64,000 nt of DNA from an uncultured Paraglaciecola sp. Its GTDB lineage: Bacteria > Pseudomonadota > Gammaproteobacteria > Enterobacterales > Alteromonadaceae. Below, piece by piece: positions 1-8,062 of the stretch. The translations under genes were made by a program, and so were the position numbers. The notes beneath the pieces are model-generated. The model was not told where the DNA came from and made no database searches. It worked only from the letters and a program-made list of their open reading frames with translations. The first letter of the stretch is position 1. The number at the start of each line of letters is the position of its first letter. The DNA is taken from NCBI RefSeq assembly GCF_937123705.1, contig NZ_CAKZKO010000205.1, positions 1-64,000 on the forward strand, in the 5' to 3' direction.

Positions 1-2
1 CA

Positions 3-56
3 TTCCTGCAGGACTACGCCTCGATTGAAAGTCGCTGGTGTTCTCTGAGTGACTAA
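3..56 (+). CDS. C-terminal end of an unidentified gene (partial)
   Basis: Frame 3 is open from the window edge to a TAA at 54-56 and gives 17 residues ending in CSLSD. The other two plus frames offer nothing better, and the lspA-like gene starts 70 bases later on the same strand. The fragment is too short to assign a family, and a non-coding explanation is possible. Confidence 0.3.
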   Translation, partial: FLQDYASIESRWCSLSD

Positions 57-125
57 TTGTTAGGATGAATTGGTATAGTTTCTATCTATAGATAGGCAAG
101 ACACTGTAAAGGTAAGTAAAAGTTA

Positions 126-623
126 ATGAGTATATTGAAACGGGTACAAATGATAGTGGTTATTTGTTTAGTCAGCGTCGGTCTTGATCAAGGAACTAAG
201 TGGTACGCAGCCAAGAATCTACCCAAATTTGAAATGACCAGTTATTGGAACGATATATTGCGAATTGGTTACACTGAAAACACCGGGGCCTTTTTAGGTT
301 TGGGCAGCGGTATGTCAGAGTCCGCAAGGTTTTGGATATTTGTTTGCGCAGTAGGTTTGATTTTATCGGCTTTGCTGATTTATATACTAAAAACGCAAAC
401 CCAAACTGCATTTGGATTAACATCACTAGTCCTTATTTTCTCTGGCGGGATCAGTAATTTTTACGACAGAGCGGTGAATAATGGTGCGGTGATTGATTTT
501 TTGAATATCGGCGTAGGCTCATTGAGGACGGGTATTTTTAATGTGGCCGATATGGCCATTATGCTAGGGGTATTTCTATTATTGTTTGCTAAAGATAAGC
601 AGGCTGAAAACGAAGCAGGATAA
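126..623 (+). CDS. lspA: LspA-type signal peptidase II (A8 family), divergent
   Basis: The 165-residue integral membrane protein has four hydrophobic segments, the usual size for prolipoprotein signal peptidase, which cleaves the signal peptide of lipid-modified prelipoproteins in the inner membrane. The family landmarks are visible: DQGTK (residues 21-25), ENTGAF (51-56), NFYDR with Asp114, VIDF, and FNVAD with Asp142. Asp114 and Asp142 correspond to the catalytic pair. It differs from typical LspA in the loop before FNVAD and is not next to ileS or fkpB, so it may be a second, specialised copy. The ribosome binding site is weak; ATG 126 was taken because it is the first start and precedes the first membrane segment. 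Confidence 0.82.
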   Translation: MSILKRVQMIVVICLVSVGLDQGTKWYAAKNLPKFEMTSYWNDILRIGYTENTGAFLGLGSGMSESARFWIFVCAVGLILSALLIYILKTQTQTAFGLTSLVLIFSGGISNFYDRAVNNGAVIDFLNIGVGSLRTGIFNVADMAIMLGVFLLLFAKDKQAENEAG

Positions 624-724
624 TTTTTTGGAAAGTTGTGTTTATGCAGGCACTTACTCACCACCTTTAGAAAAATTTTTTCCCGCTAGCTAAAGTAAAG
701 TTGAATGGAGAAGGAAATCAAATA

Positions 725-757
725 ACCCCTTAACAGAAACTTAAATATTAAGGGGCT
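725..757 (-). terminator. Probable terminator after the carbonic anhydrase gene
   Basis: An inverted repeat (ACCCCTTAA ... TTAAGGGGC) lies just past the stop codon of the minus-strand carbonic anhydrase gene. On the minus strand the stem is followed by a moderately T-rich stretch. The loop is long, so strength is uncertain. Confidence 0.5.
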
Positions 758-763
758 GCTGGT

Positions 764-1615
764 TTACATATTAGATAGCAAGTCTGGGTTTTGAACTAGA
801 TTTCTGACACCGTGAGCATGGTCTTCGTTAAAGATATTGCCCTGGCACCATTTTCCAACCGTGCTTATATTTACTTTCGCAACCTTGGGTCTAACACTCC
901 AACTAACTTGAAAAGGTGAGCCTTTTTCATTATATCCAGGACCAGTTGTAGAGCCGATATATTGCACCGCATTGCCAGTATTGGTGGGAATATGCAAAGC
1001 TTGGTTTTTGCCCAAGGATTTGTGGTGAGCAGTTAAGCGACCAAAATCGAATGCACCTTGATCGTTTACAAGTACATACACCTGTGTTTCCACTCGCAAC
1101 TGAGGGTTCGCAATTGATTCACTTAAACAAGCGCCCAAAGTCGGGCCTGGTGCAACTTGTGCCGTTGAATGAACATAATGTACTTCAATAGTTGCACCCG
1201 GTTTAAGAGAGCCGTGAGAACTAGGGCAGACTTCTTCACTAGTAGAAGTCAATTCATCTTTGGTTAACTTGCCAGTGTATTTATAGCCACTATGATAGCC
1301 GTGTCCATCGCCATTTCCTGCGTATTCAGTGAACTCCCCGCCCTTGTGCTCAGCATTTTGGTGAAAATGAATATTACAAAGATTCATATCTTCAACTGCA
1401 GGAGCCATTTCAAACAAAACTTTGTTTTTGCCTGTTGAGAGATCAATATCTCTAGGCGATTGTGGCCCAAAGCCTTTTCCATTGGTATTGACTTTTAATG
1501 CCGACCTTTGTGTAGAAATGACCTCATCCGAGACTATTTTGTCTGCTGCAACTGAAAGCATTGAAATCGAAGTGACTGTTACTAATAACGCTAATGAACT
1601 CGTTTTATTCTTCAT
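764..1615 (-). CDS. Delta-class carbonic anhydrase, exported
   Basis: A 283-residue protein with an N-terminal signal peptide (hydrophobic stretch ending SVAA). The mature part carries the delta-class carbonic anhydrase signature: FGPQSPRDI, then CNIHFHQNAEHKG with His83, His85 and Glu89-His90 as candidate metal-site residues, then EVHYVH and a late VETQVYVLVND block. The family interconverts CO2 and bicarbonate at a zinc site; this copy should act in the periplasm. An upstream ATG at 1630 is in frame, but ATG 1615 has a GAGGA ribosome site eight bases before it and was preferred. It lies 43 bases downstream of the histidine-rich barrel gene on the same strand, so the two are probably cotranscribed. 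The class call rests on recalled motifs. Confidence 0.8.
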   Translation of the reverse strand: MKNKTSSLALLVTVTSISMLSVAADKIVSDEVISTQRSALKVNTNGKGFGPQSPRDIDLSTGKNKVLFEMAPAVEDMNLCNIHFHQNAEHKGGEFTEYAGNGDGHGYHSGYKYTGKLTKDELTSTSEEVCPSSHGSLKPGATIEVHYVHSTAQVAPGPTLGACLSESIANPQLRVETQVYVLVNDQGAFDFGRLTAHHKSLGKNQALHIPTNTGNAVQYIGSTTGPGYNEKGSPFQVSWSVRPKVAKVNISTVGKWCQGNIFNEDHAHGVRNLVQNPDLLSNM

Positions 1616-1658
1616 GATTTTATTCCTCATATATACAGCAGTAAAATAGACTATTTAC

Positions 1659-2174
1659 TTAAAATGCCTTAACCACAGCAATGCCAAAGATTGTGGCTGT
1701 TTGGCTTCCCACAAAGTCAACGGCTAAGGTTGGAGCAACCCCAAATTGACCAACATGAAAGTCGTAACTGATTGATGCGCGGGTGACATCTTCTTTATGG
1801 CTGGCGTGATGATGAATATGTCCATGACCATCATCTTCATCATAGCTGCCCACAGTTTCTTTACCAATTCCCACGCCTAGTCTTAGCTCCTTCCAAGGGT
1901 GTAAATAAATAGCAGCAAGCGCTATGTCTACCCCAGCGCCATGGTGAGCATCATCGGTTTTTTCATATACTAAACCACCGCCCCACATTTTTGAAAACTT
2001 ATACTCGTACTCAATGCCATAAGAGAATTCTGATTCACTATTTGCATGTGTAAAACCTACAAAGACACCTGGTATATGCTTTGGTGCGCTATGACCACTA
2101 TCACTTGCGGCAATTGCAGGAGTGGTAACTAAGCTCGTTAAAATAGCTGCAGCAAAAAACATTTTATATTTCAT
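1659..2174 (-). CDS. Small outer-membrane beta-barrel-like protein with a His-rich loop
   Basis: A 171-residue protein with a clear signal peptide (cleavage near AIAA-SDSG), alternating hydrophobic strands and a C-terminal phenylalanine (VVKAF), as in outer-membrane barrels. Around residues 116-131 it has a loop rich in His and Asp (DDGHGHIHHHASHKED), which may bind zinc or another metal. A good GAGGAAT ribosome site precedes ATG 2174. It is followed by the delta-class carbonic anhydrase, itself a metalloenzyme, so a role in metal or inorganic-carbon supply is possible (inference). No specific family was recognised. Confidence 0.65.
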   Translation of the reverse strand: MKYKMFFAAAILTSLVTTPAIAASDSGHSAPKHIPGVFVGFTHANSESEFSYGIEYEYKFSKMWGGGLVYEKTDDAHHGAGVDIALAAIYLHPWKELRLGVGIGKETVGSYDEDDGHGHIHHHASHKEDVTRASISYDFHVGQFGVAPTLAVDFVGSQTATIFGIAVVKAF

Positions 2175-2307
2175 TAATATTCCTCAAATTAGTCTTGTAG
2201 CGCGAAGGTAACATAAAGGTTAGCTTCTATTATTATTTTGAGTGAGTCAAATATAGACATAAATAATCACCTCAAGTTGACTCGGAGTTATGGCTATTTA
2301 TATCCCC

Positions 2308-2334
2308 AAAAAAAAACCGGCTTTCGCCGGTTTT
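2308..2334 (-). terminator. Rho-independent terminator of typA
   Basis: On the minus strand a strong hairpin (AACCGGC-GAAA-GCCGGTT) is followed by a run of Ts, 36 bases past the typA stop codon. The GAAA tetraloop and the T run are typical of an intrinsic terminator. Confidence 0.9.
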
Positions 2335-2369
2335 GATTCAATCTATTTAAAAGCTAATCACTCACAACC

Positions 2370-4208
2370 CTATGACTTAGGTGCGCGCCCTGCTTGTTTA
2401 CGTAAATTTTCAGTCAGTAACTTTTTACGTATACGGATGCTTTCTGGTGTGACTTCTACCAATTCATCGTTATCGATAAACTCTAAGGCTTGCTCCAGTG
2501 ACATATTAATGGGTGGCACTAAGCTTTGCGCTTCGTCGGTACCTGAGGCACGTACGTTAGTTAGCTGCTTACCTTTTAGGGCGTTAACGGTTAAGTCGTT
2601 TTCACGTGCGTGAATACCGATCACCATGCCTTCGTATACTTCAACACCATGGCCAATAAATAAACGTCCACGCTCTTGTAGATTAAACAAGGCGTTAGTT
2701 AATGCTTTACCTGTTGCATTGGCTATCAATACGCCATTTTTACGCTGACCAATTTCGCCGCCTTTATGCTTAGCGTAGTGATCGAAAGTATGGTACATCA
2801 AACCCGAACCAGAGGTCATGGTCATAAAGTCAGTTTGGAAACCAATCAAGCCACGGCTAGGAATAACAAAATCCATACGAATTCGGCCTTTACCATCTGG
2901 AGACATATCCGTTAGTTCACCTTTACGTGTACCTAACTGTTCCATGATCGAACCTTGATGCTCTTCTTCAACGTCAATAGTGACCGTTTCGAAAGGTTCG
3001 TGAGTTTCGCCGTCTACTTCACGTAAAATTACTTCAGGACGTGATACAGCAAGTTCATACCCTTCGCGGCGCATGTTCTCTATCAATATACCTAAATGCA
3101 GTTCACCACGACCGGATACGCGGAACTTATCCGGATCAGGCATTTCTTCTACTTTAAGGGCTACGTTGTGTACTAATTCGTTTTGTAGACGTTCAAGGAT
3201 ATTACGAGAGGTAACGTATTTTCCTTCTTTACCTGCAAACGGAGAATTGTTGACTTGGAATGTCATGGTTACTGTGGGTTCATCCACTGATAATGGCGGT
3301 AATGCTTCTACGGCATTTGGATCACAAATAGTATCTGAAATCTTAAGTTCACCTAAACCTGTGATAGCAATAATATCGCCGGCATCTGCTGAATCAACTT
3401 CATGACGCTCAAGACCTAAGTAACCTTGTACTTGGCCAACTTTACCGTTACGAGTTTTGCCATCGGCACCTATTACACTGACTTGTTGGTTTGGCTTCAC
3501 AGAACCACGGGTAATACGGCCTATACCAATTACACCCACATAAGAGTTGTAATCTAGCTGAGAGATTTGCATCTGCAAGGTGCCTTGGATATCGGCAGCA
3601 GGTGGTTTAACGTGTTCAACTATGGTTTCGAACAAAGGCGTCATAGTGTCACTTTCAACATCTAGATCGTTAGTTGCCCAGCCATTAATAGCCGATGCAT
3701 AGACCACTTGAAAGTCTAGTTGGTCGTCGGTAGCGCCTAAGTTATCGAACAAATCAAATACTTGATCCATAACCCAATCAGGACGAGCACCTGGTTTATC
3801 AATTTTGTTGATAACAACGATTGGTTTTAACCCTTGAGCGAAGGCTTTTTGAGTCACAAAGCGGGTTTGTGGCATAGGACCTTCTTGGGCGTCAACTAGT
3901 AGCAATACTGAATCGGCCATAGACATAACACGTTCCACTTCACCACCAAAATCGGCGTGGCCAGGGGTGTCCACTATATTGATGCGGTAATCGTTCCATT
4001 TAATTGCGGTGTTTTTCGCAAGTATGGTAATACCCCGTTCTTTTTCAATATCGTTTGAGTCCATCACTCGTTCTTCGGCTTCGCCGCGGCTTTCTAAGGT
4101 GCCTGATTGTTGTAATAACTTATCAACTAGTGTGGTTTTGCCATGGTCAACGTGGGCTATGATAGCTATGTTCCTCAAGTTTTCGATTGAGGTGTTTGAT
4201 GAACTCAT
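2370..4208 (-). CDS. typA: Translational GTPase TypA/BipA
   Basis: A 612-residue ribosome-associated GTPase of the EF-G/LepA superfamily that helps 50S assembly and stress or cold adaptation. Visible are the G1 loop AHVDHGKT (residues 18-25), the RGITI switch I element, DTPGH (G3) and NKID (G4). The TypA-specific C-terminal part is also present, including the SRGLIGFQTDFMT and GVLIANATGKA regions. Length and organisation match full-length TypA. It is transcribed away from glnA, as in many gammaproteobacteria, and the shared 440-base interval holds the glnA control region. No frame damage was seen. Confidence 0.97.
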   Translation of the reverse strand: MSSSNTSIENLRNIAIIAHVDHGKTTLVDKLLQQSGTLESRGEAEERVMDSNDIEKERGITILAKNTAIKWNDYRINIVDTPGHADFGGEVERVMSMADSVLLLVDAQEGPMPQTRFVTQKAFAQGLKPIVVINKIDKPGARPDWVMDQVFDLFDNLGATDDQLDFQVVYASAINGWATNDLDVESDTMTPLFETIVEHVKPPAADIQGTLQMQISQLDYNSYVGVIGIGRITRGSVKPNQQVSVIGADGKTRNGKVGQVQGYLGLERHEVDSADAGDIIAITGLGELKISDTICDPNAVEALPPLSVDEPTVTMTFQVNNSPFAGKEGKYVTSRNILERLQNELVHNVALKVEEMPDPDKFRVSGRGELHLGILIENMRREGYELAVSRPEVILREVDGETHEPFETVTIDVEEEHQGSIMEQLGTRKGELTDMSPDGKGRIRMDFVIPSRGLIGFQTDFMTMTSGSGLMYHTFDHYAKHKGGEIGQRKNGVLIANATGKALTNALFNLQERGRLFIGHGVEVYEGMVIGIHARENDLTVNALKGKQLTNVRASGTDEAQSLVPPINMSLEQALEFIDNDELVEVTPESIRIRKKLLTENLRKQAGRAPKS

Positions 4209-4423
4209 TGTCTTTTCTCTATTGGGGCCGCGTTCTTTTATATGACTTTATGAGTCAAACAAAGAAGCAGCTAAATTTACTGGAATTTATTGGGCGCGGA
4301 TTGTACAGTTTTATCCTACATTTAGCGAACTTCAAATGCATATTGCTGTAAATAATACCTAGCCGCGCAATTGAATAACTTCGCGTTAACATTATTGTCA
4401 TTATTTGATGTATTTAAGTGCAA

Positions 4424-4440
4424 AGCACCAACTTGGTGCA
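4424..4440 (+). promoter_or_regulatory. NtrC-binding site upstream of glnA
   Basis: The 17-base dyad AGCACCAACTTGGTGCA matches the NtrC enhancer consensus (TGCACC-N5-GGTGCA) almost perfectly. It lies about 95 bases upstream of the sigma-54 promoter. A weaker second match is seen at 4443-4460 (TGCGTTCATTGGTGGTGC). Paired sites are usual at glnA. The 4209-4534 interval otherwise shows nothing recognisable apart from the room needed for a typA promoter. Confidence 0.85.
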
Positions 4441-4534
4441 ATTGCGTTCATTGGTGGTGCAGCTTTTTGTTGAGATATTCGATGTATTACGCCTAAAATG
4501 TATAAATAACTGGTTTCACAAGCACTTAGACAGC

Positions 4535-4550
4535 TGGCATGATTATCGCA
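4535..4550 (+). promoter_or_regulatory. Sigma-54 (RpoN) promoter of glnA
   Basis: TGGCATGATTATCGCA has the GG and GC dinucleotides at the required -24/-12 spacing of ten intervening bases. It deviates from consensus only by C in place of T in the -12 element and T after TGGCA. It lies about 100 bases before the glnA start codon and downstream of the NtrC sites, the classical arrangement for nitrogen-starvation control. Confidence 0.85.
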
Positions 4551-4647
4551 TTACCTAGGAAATAGAATTAACATTTTGTCGGCACGTTAATAGTTATTGG
4601 CTATGTACGTGCATTCATATATTTATACTTTTAATTTGGAGAATACC

Positions 4648-6057
4648 ATGTCAGCACAACAGGCCTTAGATCTAATTAGAGAAAGCGAAGCTAAATTTGT
4701 TGATTTACGCTTTACCGATACTAAAGGTAAGGAACAGCACGTTTCTATCCCTACCCATCAAGTAGACGAAGATTTTTTTGAAGAAGGCAAAATGTTTGAT
4801 GGTTCGTCTATCTTGGGTTGGAAAGGCATAAATGAATCAGACATGATTTTGATGCCAGATGGTGAAAGTGCGGTGCTTGACCCCTTCGCAGAAGAAACCC
4901 AAATAAACATTCGTTGCGATATTTTGGAGCCTATGACCATGCAAGGGTATGATCGTGACCCTCGCTCTGTCGCTCGTCGCGCCGAAGAGTATTTAAAGTC
5001 TACCGGAATAGGTGACACCGCATTGTTTGGTCCAGAGCCTGAATTTTTCTTGTTTGATGACGTGCGTTTTCACACCGATATGGCAGGTTCATTTTTCAAG
5101 ATCAACTCAAGTGAAGCTAAGTGGAATTCAGGTACCGAATTTGAAGAAGGCAATATGGCGCACCGCCCTGGAGTAAAAGGCGGGTATTTCCCCGTTCCTC
5201 CAGTGGATTCATCCCACGATACTCGCGCCGCCATGTGTATGGTTATGGAAGAAATGGGCTTAACAGTCGAAGCTCATCACCATGAAGTCGCCACCGCTGG
5301 TCAAAACGAAATCGCATGTCTTTTCAATACGTTAGTGAAAAAAGCCGATGAGGTGCAAATCTATAAATATGTGGTCCATAACGTTGCCCATGCCTACGGT
5401 CAAACGGCTACTTTTATGCCGAAACCACTAGTTGGCGATAATGGTTCTGGTATGCATGTTCACCAGTCCATTTCTAAAGATGGCAAAAATATCTTCGCCG
5501 GTGATAAGTATGCCGGCATGTCTGAAGAAGCCTTGTTTTATATTGGCGGAATCATTAAGCATGCGCGCGCCATTAACGCTTTCGCTAATGCATCAACTAA
5601 CTCATATAAACGTTTGGTACCTGGCTTCGAAGCGCCAGTTATGTTGGCTTATTCAGCGCGTAACCGCTCGGCTTCTATCCGTATTCCATTTGTAACCAGT
5701 GACAAAGCGCGTCGTATTGAAGTGCGTTTCCCTGACCCAACAGGTAACCCTTATCTTGCATTCACAGCTATGCTGATGGCGGGCCTTGATGGGATCAAAA
5801 ATAAGATCCACCCCGGTGACTCAATGGATAAGGATTTATACGACTTACCTGCCGAAGAAGCTGCGGCCATTCCACAAGTCTGCAGTTCATTTGAACAAGC
5901 CTTGGATGCTTTGGATAATGATCGCGACTTTTTAACCGCAGGGGGAGTTATGTCAGATGAATCAATTGATGCATACCTCGAATTAAAACGCAGCGAAGTA
6001 GAAACATTGAATATGACCACTCATCCAGTTGAGTTTGATATGTATTACAGTGTGTAA
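4648..6057 (+). CDS. glnA: Glutamine synthetase, type I
   Basis: A 469-residue enzyme that makes glutamine from glutamate, ammonia and ATP, the main route of ammonium assimilation. The beta-grasp N-terminus (FDGSSI), the catalytic NEIACLF and GSGMHVHQS blocks, the NRSASIRIP ATP site and the adenylylation-site tyrosine in KDLYDLP (Tyr398) are all visible. The last of these implies GlnE control of the protein. An in-frame ATG exists at 4597, but ATG 4648 is preceded by TTGGAG and begins the conserved MSAQQAL start, so the shorter form is given. Expression is expected from the sigma-54/NtrC region just upstream. Confidence 0.97.
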   Translation: MSAQQALDLIRESEAKFVDLRFTDTKGKEQHVSIPTHQVDEDFFEEGKMFDGSSILGWKGINESDMILMPDGESAVLDPFAEETQINIRCDILEPMTMQGYDRDPRSVARRAEEYLKSTGIGDTALFGPEPEFFLFDDVRFHTDMAGSFFKINSSEAKWNSGTEFEEGNMAHRPGVKGGYFPVPPVDSSHDTRAAMCMVMEEMGLTVEAHHHEVATAGQNEIACLFNTLVKKADEVQIYKYVVHNVAHAYGQTATFMPKPLVGDNGSGMHVHQSISKDGKNIFAGDKYAGMSEEALFYIGGIIKHARAINAFANASTNSYKRLVPGFEAPVMLAYSARNRSASIRIPFVTSDKARRIEVRFPDPTGNPYLAFTAMLMAGLDGIKNKIHPGDSMDKDLYDLPAEEAAAIPQVCSSFEQALDALDNDRDFLTAGGVMSDESIDAYLELKRSEVETLNMTTHPVEFDMYYSV

Positions 6058-6107
6058 TTAGTATTTATTAGAGACGTATATCTTTGATAGTTATTAAAAT
6101 AGATAAC

Positions 6108-6133
6108 AAGCCCGCATTTGCGGGCTTTTTTTT
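6108..6133 (+). terminator. Rho-independent terminator of glnA
   Basis: AAGCCCGC-ATTT-GCGGGCTT followed by eight Ts, 50 bases after the glnA stop codon. Stem, loop and T run are all standard. Confidence 0.93.
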
Positions 6134-6203
6134 ATCTATAATACAGATACACTGGTTTTAGCACCGAGTTTCTAGCTTCGAGCTACAAGACAAAAGACTT
6201 TTA

Positions 6204-6306
6204 ACCACAGAGGGCACAGAGAGCAAAGAGGAAAAGAAGGGGATGGTTTTTGTAGTTAAGTATTTGGTTTTCTCTGTGTAGCGAAGCACTCTGTGTTCTG
6301 TGGTGT
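6204..6306. repeat. Imperfect inverted repeat (ACCACAGAG ... CTCTGTGGT type)
   Basis: ACCACAGAGGGCACAGAGAGC at the left is answered by CACTCTGTG-TTCTGTGGT at the right, about 60 bases apart. Such 'accacagagacacagag' palindromes are scattered in many gammaproteobacterial genomes. It occupies most of the 300-base gap between glnA and the next gene; apart from it and the glnA terminator nothing else was recognised there. Confidence 0.55.
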
Positions 6307-6357
6307 TTAGTTTTTTGAGTTGTGGGCAATGTTTTTGGTATTGGGAGGGCAGGCATT

Positions 6358-6900
6358 ATGAGTAAAGTGCGGGGATTTTATATTCTTTGTTTTTTGTTGT
6401 GCATGAGTGTGTCGGCACAAGAGGTTTACAAAACAATTAAGGCCGATGGTAGCGTGGTTTATAGTGATGTGCCTAGCGATGGAGCCGTACCTGTCAATTT
6501 GTCAGCTATGAATAATACGGTTATGCCAGGGCTTGGCGGTGTTTCAAGTTCCAAAGCTAAGGGGCGTACTTCCGTTCGAAAACGCACCACTGCGGTGCAA
6601 TATGAGGTAACAATAGCTTCTCCCGAGGCAGAACAGACATTACGTGATAATTCAGGCGCTGTCAGTATAAGTGCAGATGTCGCGCCAAAAAAGGCCGGGC
6701 AATTTGAATTACGTCTTGATAATCAAGTTGTTATGACTCAATCAAATGGCCAGTTTCAATTAGAAAATGTCGATCGTGGTGCCCATATCATTCAAGTTAA
6801 TTTTCTCGACAAGTCAGGCAAGATCCTTGCATCATCTAAACCGCAAACCTTTTATTTACAAAAAGCGTCTGCTCTGATCAACGCATCAAAGGCCCAATAA
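6358..6900 (+). CDS. Secreted DUF4124-domain protein
   Basis: A 180-residue protein with a signal peptide (FYILCFLLCMSVSAQ) followed at once by a DUF4124 motif (EVYKTIKADGSVVYSDVP), a short domain common in periplasmic proteins of Proteobacteria. The C-terminal half (about 80-165) looks like a small beta-rich domain. ATG 6358 was chosen over the in-frame ATG 6322 because a GGGAGG ribosome site precedes it and it places the signal peptide at the N-terminus. It lies between glnA and ntrB, a position where Alteromonadales often keep such a gene; its function is unknown. Confidence 0.8.
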   Translation: MSKVRGFYILCFLLCMSVSAQEVYKTIKADGSVVYSDVPSDGAVPVNLSAMNNTVMPGLGGVSSSKAKGRTSVRKRTTAVQYEVTIASPEAEQTLRDNSGAVSISADVAPKKAGQFELRLDNQVVMTQSNGQFQLENVDRGAHIIQVNFLDKSGKILASSKPQTFYLQKASALINASKAQ

Positions 6901-6950
6901 AAGCTATTGTGTAAAAAGTAGTATCTAATTCAGAGCAGTAAAATATAATT

Positions 6951-6967
6951 TGCACTATATAAGTGCA
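6951..6967 (+). promoter_or_regulatory. NtrC-binding site in front of ntrB
   Basis: TGCACTATATAAGTGCA is a near-perfect dyad of the NtrC consensus, ending 15 bases before the ntrB start codon. In enterobacteria a site in this position lets NtrC-phosphate repress ntrBC (autoregulation). The same job is inferred here from position. Confidence 0.8.
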
Positions 6968-6982
6968 TAAAATGTTGAGTTT

Positions 6983-8062
6983 ATGTCTGAATCTGTCACT
7001 ACTGAAAATCTGTTAGATAATTTATCCACTGCTGTTTTAGTATTAGATGAAAAATTGCAGGTGCAATATGCCAATCACGCTGCTCTAGCGGTATTTGAAC
7101 GTAGTTTAAGTTTACTGATTGGTTGTTCCTTTAATCAACTTATTGTTGCGTCTACCTTAGACTTTGTACGCTTCCAAAATACCATGCAGTACGGGGAAGT
7201 CTATTCCGATAGTGAAGTCACGCTCACCTTTGCCGATGGTCGGCAAACCCAAACTGATATTTCGGTTACCTACATATTAGAAAACCAGGCTAAGCGATTC
7301 TTAATCGAAATTAGGCTGATTGAACAACAAAAAAAGATAAGCCAGGAAAATCAACAATGGGCGCAACAACAAGCGGCTCGTGAGTTGGTGCGAGGATTAG
7401 CTCATGAAATTAAAAATCCGTTAGGAGGGATTAGAGGAGCCGCGCAGCTACTAGAAAAACAGTTACCTAGTGCCGATTTAAAAGAGTTCACTCAGGTTAT
7501 AGTCGAACAGTCCGACAGGCTCACCAATTTAGTCGATCGTTTATTAGGCCCCAATCTAAGGCCAAGTTTTGAGTGGAATAGTGTGCATCAAATGCTCGAA
7601 AAAGTGTGTACCTTAGTGCAGCTCGATCCTAGTCACAATATCGTGATAACCCGAGACTATGATCCTAGCATTCCCGAGTTGTACTTAGATCAAGATATGT
7701 TACAACAAGCAACCCTAAATATAGTGCGAAATAGTGTTCAAGCATTATTGGAATGCCCTGAGGTTGCGGGCGAAATTAAGATAGTTACTAGAATTGAACG
7801 TCAAGTCATCATACATGGTCAATGTTTTCCTCTTTGCGTTAAAATTCAAATCATCGACAACGGGCCGGGTATTCCTGATGAGCTTAAAAGTACTTTGTTT
7901 TACCCTATGGTAACTAGCAAGCAAGATGGCAGTGGTTTGGGGTTGTCAATCTCGCAAACTCTTATTGCTCATCATCGCGGTAAAATTGAGGTCGATAGTT
8001 GGCCCAATAGGACAGAATTTACGCTTTATTTACCTATTGATAAAAAGGAGTCTAAGCAATGA
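6983..8062 (+). CDS. ntrB: Nitrogen regulation sensor kinase NtrB (GlnL)
   Basis: A 359-residue cytoplasmic histidine kinase without membrane segments. An N-terminal PAS domain (about 5-115) is followed by the dimerisation/phosphoacceptor helix with LAHEIKNPLGG (His141). Then come the ATP-binding blocks: N box (IVRNSVQAL), G1 (DNGPGIP) and G2 (GSGLGLSI). Under nitrogen limitation it phosphorylates NtrC, and PII (GlnB) turns it into a phosphatase. Its stop overlaps the ntrC start by ATGA, indicating translational coupling. An NtrC site lies directly upstream. Confidence 0.96.
   Translation: MSESVTTENLLDNLSTAVLVLDEKLQVQYANHAALAVFERSLSLLIGCSFNQLIVASTLDFVRFQNTMQYGEVYSDSEVTLTFADGRQTQTDISVTYILENQAKRFLIEIRLIEQQKKISQENQQWAQQQAARELVRGLAHEIKNPLGGIRGAAQLLEKQLPSADLKEFTQVIVEQSDRLTNLVDRLLGPNLRPSFEWNSVHQMLEKVCTLVQLDPSHNIVITRDYDPSIPELYLDQDMLQQATLNIVRNSVQALLECPEVAGEIKIVTRIERQVIIHGQCFPLCVKIQIIDNGPGIPDELKSTLFYPMVTSKQDGSGLGLSISQTLIAHHRGKIEVDSWPNRTEFTLYLPIDKKESKQ

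Noticed and set aside
4597..4647. N-terminal extension of glutamine synthetase
   Set aside because: The conserved family start and the ribosome site both point to ATG 4648.
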